Source of the DNA: Abiotrophia defectiva ATCC 49176
GTDB lineage: Bacteria; Bacillota; Bacilli; Lactobacillales; Aerococcaceae
Direction of reading: 5' to 3'
NCBI RefSeq assembly: GCF_037041345.1
Contig: NZ_CP146287.1
Span: 1,491,501-1,555,500, forward strand
Length of the DNA: 64,000 bases
Translations under genes and position numbers: made by a program
Shown here: positions 17,901 to 25,355 of the stretch, piece by piece
How the letters are laid out: every line of letters begins with the position of its first letter
How positions within the stretch are numbered: position 1 is the stretch's first letter
The notes under the pieces: generated by a model
The model's input: the letters and a program-made list of their open reading frames with translations, nothing else
Told to the model about the DNA's origin: nothing
Databases searched by the model: none

Positions 17901-18184
17901 TCACTTCCTTGATCCGTTGAAGCAAGACTATCTACTTCTGAGGCTTGATTTAGGTTAACCTCGGGGGCTAGCGATTGATCGCTCGCTTCGGCCACTACTT
18001 CGTAATCTACACTACTTGTTACACCGCTATAATCTTGGGCCTCCGCAGTTGCACCATTAGCAAAATAAATACCACAGGCTACTGCTACAGAGGCTGCGCC
18101 AAAGCTAAACTTCTTAATCGTATAGCGCGTGATTATCTCGCCCTGTTTTTTATCATTCATCTGGCGATTATTCTTACTAAACAT
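11987..18184 (-). CDS. CshA-type giant fibrillar adhesin, YSIRK signal and LPXTG anchor
   Basis: 2065-residue cell-wall-anchored surface protein. Signal peptide of YSIRK type: YTIKKFSFGAASVAVACG (about 21-38), ending near AEAQ. A Ser/Glu-rich region to about 150 is followed by basic RSRRVRRD. A CshA-like non-repetitive region (about 190-460) leads to a GEVEDY-type domain (about 470-650), with FDDNEASD and GEVEDLEVLLTY. Then come 13 CshA-type fibril repeats of ~100 residues, each with G-x-Y-x-[IV]-x-x-x-G-x-[IV]-x-F-x-P and R-V-D-K-N-G. The C-terminus is LPATGE, a hydrophobic span and RKRQATDED. Sortase A (35734-36555) should anchor it. In streptococci CshA binds fibronectin and makes fibrils; the ligand here is inferred. 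GAGGAG precedes ATG by 8 bases. It ends at its own terminator, so it is monocistronic. Confidence 0.93.
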   Translation of the reverse strand: MFSKNNRQMNDKKQGEIITRYTIKKFSFGAASVAVACGIYFANGATAEAQDYSGVTSSVDYEVVAEASDQSLAPEVNLNQASEVDSLASTDQGSDPIESREKLKEEESLNKPQESSEGPIHSASSQATNEDRPVPSVEALQTSRSRRVRRDVTSNSLRDGNPNNTVSKPTLADSENKRPADLMKQINWLDLSDPNSISNLDNGSLKVGTVYEKEISPGYRVKLTVTDLKPFNSTEIYRNRVQGTEHAASYNPNAKNTWLTYAPEYNDQQNNGDDYRPKIIGAAQNQWTAIRDQGINTKGRLTQLQVPRNGANYGVTFNVEATYLNKPVKATVVMADGEEANPGEYAIFTTNGQGWEHLAEWKRVRPDGTEITDTYYAMLPNTDGQYIGEEGSKVYWHAYTNPDQKTGGLGSQVFGPNVSNGYTVPLVMSRGASEVGIYIASSGQQGAMIGFMVVDEGDAPETYGTAVHAISGYDAETGNPSPQPYLGRVKADIDTSSGGDWTHDDNTDHADEGIKQLLPDDLVNQTHNLFRADRLRDGNYSVRFHANVNGNAKAYVRAWMDFNQNGKFDDNEASDFTEVTGEGDFTVNFKNHPPMTNDQVNKIGMRVRIALNQGDIEKPTGTAFSGEVEDLEVLLTYPPKGEKKETFGLQDQQQKATLHFTPRGVDKNDENAKAAIDTNKAPIVLDNTGQTLTPNGEGWYTTTEGRYKVTADGADVNVVFEPAAGFTGKAAGINIRRFDTNGSDTNWTAKNNSEAPVSDTLNTMDARYVPNVLKHTENVSTDAQGLPQEKDIVFNDGDPANTPVQPSASNPATFLDAEGNPVSGTSIPATSGGKEVGTFNLDLATGRVTFTPNKSFVGTVDPVNLQVNDASGQPHRATYQPKVTPVVPTGQNASSEGIQGAEQSGNLVFTPGDSRVPIDEAVAPTFDNGKSTKEVPGVGTYTVDNTGRVTFQPLPGYTGRPNPETVKRVDKNGTEVTATYQADVKAATPTGQDTQTTGLQGQLQTSQLNFTPGQATVNNQTQTVPLNPAGPQFVVDGQVQQGNTLAVSDASGKVQGTYTVKPNGEISFQPAPDFYGTPTPARLRVTDSNGSTADAVYQPNVTQVTPTSTNAESSGVQGQPQKGKPTFTEGDPLVPLDDAKPMTFEDGSSTKKVPNVGTYVIESDGTITFTPDKQYVGTPDPVTVKRVDKNGTEVTAKYTPTVTKVTPTSTDATSNGVQGVPQTGTPVFTPGDSAVPIDLDSPMTFEDGQPTKTVPGVGVYTINPDGSITFTPDKQYVGTPAPVTIKRVDKNGTPVTATYTPTVTKVTPTSTPATSTGVQGMPQTGSPVFTPGDSAVPIDVDSPMTFEDGSSTKKVPGVGEYSINPDGSITFTPDKQYVGTPDPVTVKRVDKNGTEVTATYTPTVTKVTPTSTNAESNGVQGQPQKGTPTFTEGNPLVPIDADSPMTFEDGSSTKTVPNVGVYTINPDGSITFTPDKQYVGTPDPVTVKRVDKNGTPVTATYTPTVTKVTPTSTPATSTGVQGQPQTATPVFTPGDPAVPIDVDSPMTFEDGSSTKAVPNVGVYTINPDGSITFTPDKQFVGTPDPVTVKRVDKNGTPVTATYTPTVTKVTPTSTPATSTGVQGKKQTARPVFTPGNSSVPIDETVPMTFEDGKTSKSVIGEGVYTIQADGSIEFVPEKTFTGQGSPLTVKRVDKNGTPVTATYQATVIPVKPGANDDYSSGVVNQAQTGQVKFVPGSANIDGTEQSVDLVPGSLKFVVNGQAVADTTIPALDQAGKQVGTYSLSQDGTVTFTPNPGYVGQPVPARIQATDVNGTTAEATYSPVVNASVTSEGMKGQSQSKLPEFKGQVDTKVPAYLEGGVTSVTVPGQGTYTVNPETGEVTFTPEPDFIGQASPITVIRRDVNGKELKIQYIPTVYGQVKTQDTTSTGYPGEKQTGTPVFEGDVDLTIPATFENGQTELTVPGEGSYVLNPDGSVTFTPEAGFLGQASGVTVVRVDRNGRKVTAQYVPTVVPLPVAPSEPEVERQGLLPATGEAPDYSFFSGVALTILASVGLVATRKRQATDED
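12140..16255 (-). repeat. Array of 13 CshA-type ~300-bp coding repeats
   Basis: Inside the adhesin gene. The six central units (about 13060-14870) are nearly identical at DNA level, with recurring VDKNGT and TFEDG coding segments. The outer units are diverged. Units 5 and 8 share a variant start (NAES-GVQGQPQKG-PTFTEG) while 6, 7, 9 and 10 share a different one (ATS-GVQG...PVFTPG), giving a three-unit higher-order period. Short-read assembly and copy number here should be treated with caution. Confidence 0.9.
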
Positions 18185-18732
18185 AGACTGACTCCTCTAT
18201 ATAAAATATACGATGAAAGAAACAAACTAACGAGGAAGCTACTCTACATGAGAATCTGCACACCAATGGAACTGGAGCCAAGGTAGTGCCCTTGTTAACT
18301 TCTTTCATTCACTCCGCCCATTATTATAGTATATATAGAGAGAGATTGCACGATGTTTTTTAGGAAATTTGCTTCTAATCATTTGACAAGCTTTCCATTG
18401 ATAAATATGTAGTTTTACAGAAATTTATTGCTTCTGACATAGGCTCTTATTATGGCCTAAGAGACAATGAAATTGCCTATTCTACTTAATAATTAAAGAT
18501 CATTTTTTGGATTCCTCTATATAAATTAACAAAAAGACTCATTTTATCCACTCATCCCTAGACACTAGCTTAAGACTCTCCCCTATCACACCATTCTACA
18601 TTAGGGACATACGAACACTATTTTGTCATGGGCCTCTGCTATTATTAGCTAATTGGTGCCACAGACATAGGTTCCTAGGCAAAACAAAAAGCCAGTTTAC
18701 TATCTAGTAAACTGGCAGCCATAAAAGAAATC
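18185..18732 (-). promoter_or_regulatory. Long upstream region of the adhesin gene
   Basis: 548 bases without a gene. On the minus strand a perfect -10 TATAAT lies at 18328-18323 (no convincing -35), giving a ~130-base leader. The leader has complementary arms ATGAAAGAA (plus 18213-18221) and TTCTTTCAT (18300-18308) that could close a large stem-loop. The 13-base segment TCCTCTATATAAA, which contains the adhesin's ribosome site, recurs 320 bases upstream (18193-18205 and 18513-18525); the second copy precedes only a five-codon frame. Nothing else was recognised apart from the terminator of the next gene. Confidence 0.5.
18684..18717 (-). terminator. Terminator of the secreted-protein gene
   Basis: Perfect 10-bp stem GCCAGTTTAC / GTAAACTGGC (18691-18716), followed on the minus strand by TTTTTGTTTT. 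Confidence 0.92.
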
Positions 18733-19977
18733 CTACTCTTTTGGTGTCTGACTTAATATCTTATTTAATATGGATTGATATTCCTGAGCCGAAAGGCGCT
18801 TAAGCTCAGTAATATCTGGTAAGTGTTTCTGACTAGGGCTCAACTCATAATCCACTACATAGTCATAAGAGCGTGTATAGGCAGGATTATTATTGAAAAG
18901 GTTAAGGTTGGTATCTTCTACCACCCCCAAGAGAGTCATACGATAGCTCTGTTCCTTAGGATTCACTCGCAAGCTAAAACGCTTGAGCTTTTGGAGCACA
19001 GGGCTCGTCTTCAATTGCATTGCCTTAAGAAAATCTACCTTGCCCGTCGCGATATCCGCAATGCGGTTGAGGCCAAATTCTCCTTTACGAATCTTAGCTG
19101 ATACTTCCCCTTGAAGGTCCAAACCGACCCCTTTCCCCACCAAATCCAGATGGGGATTGAGTTTTAGACTAGGGCCTTTGTCACTTGCTTCCCACTCCAT
19201 CTTAAGACGATAATCCAGATGTAAGTTACGTGTCTGGTCAAAGAGAAACTCCGGAATTTCAGTCAACTCTGCACTGGTCATCACGGTCCCTTTGAACTCA
19301 TGAATCTTAGCTTCCGGCAACTGATTCAACTTCTTGCGGTTAGGCTCTAAGAAAAGCAGTTGGAAAGCTTCTTGATCTAAGCCAACTTGCTTGAGCTGTT
19401 CCTTGCTAAGTTCGATATAATAGTCATCATAGGCTTCTAGGGCCTTGAGCTGCTCCGTTGTCAAAGACAATTCAGGGAAGAAGGTCATGCTTGCTAATAA
19501 TTGACTATGCTTAATATAGACATGAGAGAGATTATCATAAGTCATCAAATCGAGTTGATACTTAAGACCTTCGCCTTTATCGCCATAATAGGTTAATTGT
19601 ATCTTAGCAATACCGCGACTACGGTCCCCTACCGCTTGTACTTGGGCAGTATAAGCCCGATCCTTGACGTAGGTAAAGCCATAACGTACCTGGTAGGTTT
19701 TTAACTCATGCATAGCATCAAGGGCGGCCTGCAATAGTTCTTGTTTGGATAGTTGTGGTTCAGCCAAACTCTCAGCAGAAGTGGAGACCATTTCGGATTC
19801 AGCTACAGAACTAGCACTCTCAGACGAGGTGGCTAGGCCTTCTACTTGGCTTGTTGAGTCTACTTGCTCAGAATCTGATTGGGCACCTACCACCTCTGCG
19901 CTCCCTAGTATAAGCGCTAAGCCTAAGGCTAGCACCCCATAAGAAAAAGGCTTGATTGTTCTTGGTTTAATTGACAT
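18733..19977 (-). CDS. Secreted protein of unknown function
   Basis: 414 residues with a Sec signal peptide (basic start, hydrophobic YGVLALGLALILGSA, cleavage likely after VVGA). There is no lipobox Cys, no LPXTG and no membrane anchor, so it should be released or loosely wall-bound. A Ser/Glu-rich low-complexity stretch (about 34-75) precedes a mixed alpha/beta body: a helix SKQELLQAALDAMHELKTYQ, then many beta strands with alternating charged residues. This arrangement recalls lipoprotein or LolA-like substrate-binding folds, but I do not recognise a family. ATG follows GAGGTGAC. Monocistronic with its own terminator. It lies next to the adhesin gene on the same strand, 548 bases away; a functional link is only possible. 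Confidence 0.75.
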   Translation of the reverse strand: MSIKPRTIKPFSYGVLALGLALILGSAEVVGAQSDSEQVDSTSQVEGLATSSESASSVAESEMVSTSAESLAEPQLSKQELLQAALDAMHELKTYQVRYGFTYVKDRAYTAQVQAVGDRSRGIAKIQLTYYGDKGEGLKYQLDLMTYDNLSHVYIKHSQLLASMTFFPELSLTTEQLKALEAYDDYYIELSKEQLKQVGLDQEAFQLLFLEPNRKKLNQLPEAKIHEFKGTVMTSAELTEIPEFLFDQTRNLHLDYRLKMEWEASDKGPSLKLNPHLDLVGKGVGLDLQGEVSAKIRKGEFGLNRIADIATGKVDFLKAMQLKTSPVLQKLKRFSLRVNPKEQSYRMTLLGVVEDTNLNLFNNNPAYTRSYDYVVDYELSPSQKHLPDITELKRLSAQEYQSILNKILSQTPKE

Positions 19978-20100
19978 TTTGTCACCTCATTTCGTTTCCG
20001 AAAATCATACAAATTCATCAGTCAGTTTAACACTCTGACTTGCAAAAGTAAACTAAAACCACCCTAGTTAAGACTTTTTTAGAAAAGCTCGTTATAATTC

Positions 20101-20146
20101 AACAGCCCTCCACCGTTGGCTGATTTTCCAACTGATGGGGGCTGTT
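20101..20146. repeat. Long imperfect hairpin after the pdp operon
   Basis: AACAGCCC...GTTGG pairs with CCAAC...GGGGGCTGTT around an ~8-base loop. It stands 17 bases beyond the pdp stop codon. It has no T-run on either side, so it is either a weak terminator or an mRNA 3'-end stabiliser. Confidence 0.6.
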
Positions 20147-20162
20147 TGATTGGTTGATAAAC

Positions 20163-21464
20163 TTACTCCACAATAACTTTGCGAATTAATTCTGGCACCT
20201 GAGCGGAGTCGGCAATCGAAACGGCAGCAGACAAGCGAGCCAAGACCTCGCTCACATCTTCTCGGTTACTGTGTAAAATCGCAAGTGGTTGGCCTTCTTG
20301 AATAGGATCACCAACCTTAACGCAGAGCTCGATCCCTACCGCTGGGTCAATAATATCTTCCTTAGTCTCACGTCCTGCGCCTAACATCATAGCGGCTACC
20401 CCTACTTCATCAGCCACCCATTGGCTGACTAGACCCGAACTTTGGGCTAGGAATGGAATGTGATAGCGAGCTTGAGGTAACAAGTCTAGATTATCCACAA
20501 TTCTCGTATCCCCGCCTTGATTAGCAAGGAAGGTCTTGAAGACTTCCAAGGCACGACCAGAATCGATTTGTTCTTGCAAGAGGACTTTGCCTTCTTCTAG
20601 GCTAGTTACTCGATTTGCTGCTAGCAACATTTGGCCACCTAAAACCAGGCAGAGCTCCGTCAAATCTTCTGGTCCTTGGCCTTGAAGGGTCTGGATGGCT
20701 TCTTTGACCTCTAAGGCATTTCCAATCATATAGCCTAATGGCTGGCTCATATCAGAAATAACCGCCAAAGTCTTACGGCCCACTTGGTGTCCAATCTTCA
20801 CCATGGTATGGGCCAGAGCTTCCGCATCTGCCAAGGTCTTCATGAAGGCCCCTTCGCCTGTCTTAACGTCTAAGACAATGGCATCTGCTCCGGCCGCAAT
20901 TTTCTTACTCATAATGGAGCTAGCAATCAAGGGAATAGATTGGACGGTACCCGTCACATCCCGCAGGGCATAAAGCTTCTTGTCGGCCGGAGTCAGGTTA
21001 CCACTCTGTCCAACTACCGCAATCTTGTAGCGATTAACATGATCAATAAAATCTTGGGGTGATAGAGTCACGGAGAAGCCAGGAATGGCCTCTAATTTAT
21101 CAGTGGTCCCACCCGTATGGCCCAAGCCACGACCACTCATTTTAGCAACTGGCACACCACAGGCAGCTACTAGAGGTGCTAGCACCAGGGTAGTTGTATC
21201 GCCCACGCCACCAGTTGAGTGTTTATCGACTTTGACACCATGAATAGCGGATAAATCAATCTCATCCCCTGACTTGACCATGGCCATAGTCAAGTAGCTA
21301 GCTTCTTCTTCCGTCATGCCTTGGAAATAGATAGCCATGGCTAAAGCGCTCATCTGATAATCAGGTATTGTGCCATCTGTATAACCGGCAATCAGGAAAT
21401 TGATTTCTTCCTGACTCAAGGCCAGGCCTGCTTGTTTTTTCTCGATTAGGTCTACTACCCGCAT
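20163..21464 (-). CDS. pdp: Pyrimidine-nucleoside phosphorylase
   Basis: Splits uridine, thymidine or deoxyuridine with phosphate to the base and (deoxy)ribose-1-phosphate. The family signature [16 protein letters not shown] is present (about 111-126), with [16 protein letters not shown] for phosphate binding and [14 protein letters not shown] further on. The 433-residue length is typical, with an N-terminal alpha domain, a glycosyltransferase alpha/beta domain and a C-terminal lobe ([13 protein letters not shown]). The start ATG abuts the rpiA stop as TAAATG, with the ribosome site GAGGTGG inside rpiA, so translation is coupled. With rpiA upstream this gives a route from nucleosides to pentose phosphates. 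Confidence 0.95.
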   Translation of the reverse strand: MRVVDLIEKKQAGLALSQEEINFLIAGYTDGTIPDYQMSALAMAIYFQGMTEEEASYLTMAMVKSGDEIDLSAIHGVKVDKHSTGGVGDTTTLVLAPLVAACGVPVAKMSGRGLGHTGGTTDKLEAIPGFSVTLSPQDFIDHVNRYKIAVVGQSGNLTPADKKLYALRDVTGTVQSIPLIASSIMSKKIAAGADAIVLDVKTGEGAFMKTLADAEALAHTMVKIGHQVGRKTLAVISDMSQPLGYMIGNALEVKEAIQTLQGQGPEDLTELCLVLGGQMLLAANRVTSLEEGKVLLQEQIDSGRALEVFKTFLANQGGDTRIVDNLDLLPQARYHIPFLAQSSGLVSQWVADEVGVAAMMLGAGRETKEDIIDPAVGIELCVKVGDPIQEGQPLAILHSNREDVSEVLARLSAAVSIADSAQVPELIRKVIVE

Positions 21465-22178
21465 TTAATCCACCTCAATTGTCATTGGCTCGGATTGATC
21501 TTTCTGATAAAGGAGGATGCTACCGTCAGCACGTCCCACCAAGAAAGTATCACAAACATCTAGGAAGAGGCCATGTTCGACTACCCCTACCGTATTCTTC
21601 AATTCATGTGCTAGTTGGTGAGGATAAGGAATTTGGCCTAGCTTTAAGTCGATAATGTAGTTGCCAGAATCTGTCATATAGAGCGAATCAGACCCAACTT
21701 TACGGAAGCTTGGTTCTAGGCCTGCCGCCATCAATTGACGGAAAAGATTCCAGGACCCAAACTGCACCACCTCAACAGGCAAGGGGAAAGCTCCTAAAGT
21801 ATCGACAACCTTGTCTTCACCTACAACCCAGATAGAACGTTTAGCATTCTTAGCCACAATCTTTTCATGCAAGAGGGCACCACCACCCCCTTTGATGCCA
21901 TAGAAATCACGGGTCACTTCATCCGCCCCGTCAACGACCAAATCAATATGGTTAACCCGATCTAAATCCATGATGGTAATGCCTAACTTAAGGGCTTGTT
22001 CCGCTGCCCGACGAGAAGTAGCCACGCCCACAATTTGTTTGAGGCGGCCATCCGCAATACGAGCACCTAATTCTTCAACAAACCAATAAGCCGTTGATCC
22101 GGTTCCTAAACCAACCACCATGCCATCTTTGACATAGTTAGCAGCGTAACGGCCGACTAGTTCCTTGGTATCTACCAT
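21465..22178 (-). CDS. rpiA: Ribose-5-phosphate isomerase A
   Basis: Interconverts ribose-5-phosphate and ribulose-5-phosphate. Signature stretches are VGLGTGSTAYWFVEELG (phosphate loop, about 22-38), GVATSRRAAEQA, DLVVDGADEVTRDF with the catalytic Asp pair, and IKGGGGALLHEKIVA. 237 residues, slightly longer than the usual ~225 because of a C-terminal tail (DQSEPMTIEVD). Middle gene of the flavodoxin-rpiA-pdp unit; its ATG follows the flavodoxin stop directly, with AAAGGAG as ribosome site. Confidence 0.96.
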   Translation of the reverse strand: MVDTKELVGRYAANYVKDGMVVGLGTGSTAYWFVEELGARIADGRLKQIVGVATSRRAAEQALKLGITIMDLDRVNHIDLVVDGADEVTRDFYGIKGGGGALLHEKIVAKNAKRSIWVVGEDKVVDTLGAFPLPVEVVQFGSWNLFRQLMAAGLEPSFRKVGSDSLYMTDSGNYIIDLKLGQIPYPHQLAHELKNTVGVVEHGLFLDVCDTFLVGRADGSILLYQKDQSEPMTIEVD

Positions 22179-22724
22179 TTATTTTGCTCCTTTCTGAATA
22201 GCACGAACCCGAGCCACCAAAGGCTCCAGAGAAGATTCTTCGGTTACATCATAAGTGGTCCCATATGTCTCCAGCATGGAGCGCTCTACGTCACCCAAAC
22301 TGACTGTATCTAGGGAATGTTCTTTGGTATCTTCTAGTTGCTTAGCTAAGCGTTGCATAAAGTCGAGGCGCTTATAGACAATTGTTCCGCGAAAATGGAA
22401 TTCAGTGATACGCTCCAAGACTTCTGGTTTGAAGGCCGCCGCCATGAGAGGATCAAAGTTAGTTAAGTCTGGATTGGAGAGACCAACCGTGTAGAGAATC
22501 CAATACTTGTCAGGCCAAGACTCTATCCATTCTTGATAAACAGGAGCACCTTCTAAACGCCCTTCCAAAATACAGGTTCCCAGAATCATAATCTGACTCT
22601 CTGCCAGGAGTGTATCGGTGACCTCATTATGGGCACAGACACGACAATTAAGTACTTTGGCGATTTGCTCAGCATAGCGTTTGGTCGAGCCATAACGTGA
22701 CATATAGACCACTAAACAGTTCAT
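22179..22724 (-). CDS. Flavodoxin-domain protein (HemG-like)
   Basis: Probable FMN-binding cytoplasmic oxidoreductase, 181 residues. The FMN phosphate loop is YMSRYGSTKRYAEQIA near the start, followed by ILGTCILEGRLEG and WILYTVGLSNPD, the arrangement of the Flavodoxin_5 group that includes menaquinone-dependent protoporphyrinogen oxidase HemG. No haem genes are nearby, so a HemG role is not supported. An upstream ATG at 22745 lacks a ribosome site, whereas AAAGGGATGG precedes the ATG at 22724, which is chosen. It heads the rpiA-pdp operon. Confidence 0.78.
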   Translation of the reverse strand: MNCLVVYMSRYGSTKRYAEQIAKVLNCRVCAHNEVTDTLLAESQIMILGTCILEGRLEGAPVYQEWIESWPDKYWILYTVGLSNPDLTNFDPLMAAAFKPEVLERITEFHFRGTIVYKRLDFMQRLAKQLEDTKEHSLDTVSLGDVERSMLETYGTTYDVTEESSLEPLVARVRAIQKGAK

Positions 22725-22887
22725 TACTTCCATCCCTTTCTGCATACATTATGGATTGCTCGCGACTGACTTACGGGCACCCTTACATTCCTATTGTACC
22801 ACATTTTTTCTATTCTAAGTAGCTTGAGATAGATTTCGCATTTTTTTTTGATATAATAAAAGAAAGATTGATGAAGGAGGCTTCACC

Positions 22888-23565
22888 ATGCCTGAACTCC
22901 ACCTGACTTGTCCTGTCTGTCAGACCCAAGTAGATAAAGACTACCCTACTCACCTTAATAGCAAGACCCAATCGCCTTTAGTGCGTGATCTCTTCGAAGG
23001 TCAACTCTTCCGCTTCGAGTGCCCTACTTGTGGTGCTGAGCGTCAACTCACTTATCAATTTCTCTATCATAATCCACAAGCTGCCTATATGATTTTTCTC
23101 TTGCCCCATTATCTGGAAGACAAAGATCGTCTAGAAGACGATTTGGAGCAAATCTTGGAAGGCCTCAACTTCTCCCTAGACCACTACCAACTGCGCTTGG
23201 TGACAACCGTTCCTGAATTACTAGAGAAGATTCAAATTCTGGAATTCGGTCATGATGACCGCATCATTGAAGCAGTCAAGATTCTGACAGATGGGCTCTT
23301 TGCAACCGAGAAGCCTGATATACCGGTTAAGGCGCGCTACTACTATCCGAGCAAAGGTGCTGAGCGCATCCTCTATGTAACGGACCAAGATCAAATCCTG
23401 GTCGACTTACACCAGAAGCTCATTGACTTCGTCAAAGGCAAATACCGCAAAATCTTGGAAGAGGATTTACGCGGTGACTTCCACTATATTGGCTACCGCT
23501 GGGCGCTAGATTTGTTAGAAGGTAAGAAACCTGAAAGCCAGCTAGCTAGTGACAATGAAAAATAG
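22888..23565 (+). CDS. CpXC-domain protein
   Basis: 225-residue cytoplasmic protein with the CpXC zinc-binding domain: CPVC near residue 8 and FECPTCGAE near 43-51, then LPHYLEDKDRLEDDLEQIL and a helical C-terminal half. The family has no established function; the paired Cys motifs suggest zinc binding. GAAGGAGG lies 7 bases before ATG, and a TATAAT (22852-22857) without a clear -35 stands upstream. Divergent from the flavodoxin operon, convergent with yaaA through a shared terminator. Confidence 0.82.
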   Translation: MPELHLTCPVCQTQVDKDYPTHLNSKTQSPLVRDLFEGQLFRFECPTCGAERQLTYQFLYHNPQAAYMIFLLPHYLEDKDRLEDDLEQILEGLNFSLDHYQLRLVTTVPELLEKIQILEFGHDDRIIEAVKILTDGLFATEKPDIPVKARYYYPSKGAERILYVTDQDQILVDLHQKLIDFVKGKYRKILEEDLRGDFHYIGYRWALDLLEGKKPESQLASDNEK

Positions 23566-23578
23566 CCTATACTAGCTA

Positions 23579-23612
23579 AATAAGCCAGCCCCTAAGGGGC
23601 TGGCTTATTCCT
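23579..23612. terminator. Bidirectional terminator
   Basis: 14-bp stem AATAAGCCAGCCCC / GGGGCTGGCTTATT with a TAA loop, between convergent genes. Confidence 0.9.
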
Positions 23613-23620
23613 TTATTTCT

Positions 23621-24349
23621 CTATTTTTTAACGTAGACCCAGTCTAGTTCACTGGATAAATCTGCCCGGTAGCTGTAGCCATCAAACTTAGCAGCTTGGA
23701 GTGCTTCTAGAGTCTGGACTTGATGTTCTATACAATAAGCTAGCAGCTGCCCGCGCCCTTTCTTAGAAATGGTCGAATGGCGTTTGAGTCGGCCATCCAC
23801 TTCTTCTAGAAACTGAACCCGTAAGAAAAGTCGCCGCAGGGCTGGACTGAATACTTGTTCAAACTCAGATGATAGAAGGGAAACCAATACTTCATCTTGA
23901 TTGGCGCTTATAGATGTATCATACTGTGCCTTCCAATAGGCTTTTAGGGGCTTGCCATTAACCTTGAGAGATTTCATGAAATCTAATCTATGTGGCGCAA
24001 TCGGGGCATTAGCCGCAATTAAGCCATAGAGCGCGGTGGCAATCAAGACATGCTGACTAGCGAAGGCTCGAGCCTTATCTGACTTAAGTACCGGCTTGAA
24101 TTGACGATACATTAGACCATCGTATAAATCCATGGCAGGGTATGACGCCGCTTTTCCTGCCGCCAAAGCCTGCCAGCGTTCCGTCTCGGTTACAGCTTGA
24201 GCGTCAGAAATATCATAAAACTTAGCCAATTCTTCAGTTGATAAATCAACTAATTGAGCCACTACAGCCTGGCTAGCTAGCGCTAACTCAACTAACTTAC
24301 CATAAGGCAAGTCTGACAGCTGCTTAGCACTTGGTATAAGAAATTTCAT
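23621..24349 (-). CDS. yaaA: Peroxide stress protein YaaA family
   Basis: Cytoplasmic protein of the YaaA (DUF328) family, which limits free iron and DNA damage under peroxide stress in E. coli. Family landmarks: N-terminal MKFLIPSAKQL, MDLYDGLMYRQF (about 80-91), IATALYGLIAANAPIAPHRLDF (about 109-130), and the C-terminal HSTISKKGRG. 242 residues, normal length. The frame opens at 24364, but GAGGAGG sits 6 bases before the third ATG at 24349, and MKFL matches the family's usual beginning. It stands alone between terminators. Confidence 0.9.
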   Translation of the reverse strand: MKFLIPSAKQLSDLPYGKLVELALASQAVVAQLVDLSTEELAKFYDISDAQAVTETERWQALAAGKAASYPAMDLYDGLMYRQFKPVLKSDKARAFASQHVLIATALYGLIAANAPIAPHRLDFMKSLKVNGKPLKAYWKAQYDTSISANQDEVLVSLLSSEFEQVFSPALRRLFLRVQFLEEVDGRLKRHSTISKKGRGQLLAYCIEHQVQTLEALQAAKFDGYSYRADLSSELDWVYVKK

Positions 24350-24413
24350 GCTCATCCTCCTCATCTCTTCTTTCCTACTATATCACAGAAGATAGGTTCA
24401 ATCTAGCCAAACG

Positions 24414-24442
24414 AAAAAGGCCAGGACTCAGTCCTAGCCTTA
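24414..24442 (-). terminator. Terminator of the lemA-TPM operon
   Basis: Stem AAGGC-AGGAC / GTCCT-GCCTT with a TCA loop and one mismatch, followed on the minus strand by TTTTTCG. Confidence 0.85.
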
Positions 24443-24456
24443 GCTATTTAATTACT

Positions 24457-25323
24457 TTACCAGCCACTGGAAGCACCGCCGCCGCCGAAGCCGCCACCGC
24501 CCCAACCGCCGGAACTGCCACTTGAACTACCACTTGAATCGGAGTCAGAGCCGGAACTACCAGAGCTCCACCAACCTCCTAGGATACCGCCACTACCACC
24601 GCTACCCCAGAATCCGTCGAAGAAATCATCATCGTCATCAGACCAGCGGAAGGCGCGACGGCGTCGCCGTAAGAGACGAATACCAAGTGGTATGCCAAAA
24701 GGTAAAATTAGGAAGAGCGGCCAAGCACTGGCTACAAAACGCCAAGGACTCTTAGACCAGCGCAAGGATGTCTCGTGCTCAGCACGCGCTGAGTTGGTCA
24801 CCCCAAGTTGCGTCAGTTGGCTATCTGACAAGCCTAGATACTGGATTATCCCCTGTATCTGCAGGCGTACTGCTCGGTCATAATCTTTAGCTTTGAGTTC
24901 ACTCTTGGCAGAATCCAAGATTCGTTTGGCCGCCACATCGGGTAAGGTTTCAGCTGCCTTATTTGAGGTCTCAATTCGCATCTTGCGGTCATTAGGCGCG
25001 ACCACCAACAATATTCCGTTGTTAGTACCAGAGAAACCCACTTGCCATTTTTTAGCTACCTTGTTAGCTAGTTCTTCAATACTGAAACCTTTGAGATCAG
25101 TTGGCATATAAACCCCAATTTGATATTGCTCCGAGGTCTGAGCCAATTGACGGTTGACCTGGTCAATATAGGCTAAAGTATCCTGAGACAAAACCTTAGC
25201 CTCATCCACAACCGACCGCTCTGGTTTATCAGGTAAGTTGTTAGTCTTAGCGCCACAGCCTACCATAAACAAGAAGACAAAGCCTAGTAAGAGTAGGAAT
25301 CCTCGCCATTTTTTAGTTTTCAT
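24457..25323 (-). CDS. TPM-domain lipoprotein (YgcG-like)
   Basis: Surface-exposed protein with a short signal ending in a lipobox-like FMVGC (Cys about 23 from the chosen start), a TPM domain (about 38-160: VVDEAKVLSQDTLAYIDQ, then NNGILLVVAPNDRKMRIETS), a membrane segment near 197-217, basic RRRRR, and a tail rich in Gly and Ser (SSGSSGSDSDSSG, GGGGFGGGGASSGW). The start is the ATG at 25323; the ATG at 25329 is only one base from GAGGAGG. TPM proteins are commonly paired with LemA, as here, and are tied to envelope maintenance; the exact role is unknown. Confidence 0.88.
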   Translation of the reverse strand: MKTKKWRGFLLLLGFVFLFMVGCGAKTNNLPDKPERSVVDEAKVLSQDTLAYIDQVNRQLAQTSEQYQIGVYMPTDLKGFSIEELANKVAKKWQVGFSGTNNGILLVVAPNDRKMRIETSNKAAETLPDVAAKRILDSAKSELKAKDYDRAVRLQIQGIIQYLGLSDSQLTQLGVTNSARAEHETSLRWSKSPWRFVASAWPLFLILPFGIPLGIRLLRRRRRAFRWSDDDDDFFDGFWGSGGSGGILGGWWSSGSSGSDSDSSGSSSGSSGGWGGGGFGGGGASSGW

Positions 25324-25355
25324 GGTCATGCCTCCTCATAGGGCTTACTGTCGCC

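Noticed and set aside
18501-18525. Short leader peptide after the duplicated ribosome site
   Set aside because: The frame is only five codons and no regulatory residue pattern is visible.
22179-22724. Protoporphyrinogen oxidase HemG
   Set aside because: Only the flavodoxin fold is supported; no haem-synthesis genes are nearby and the operon is for pentose and nucleoside use.
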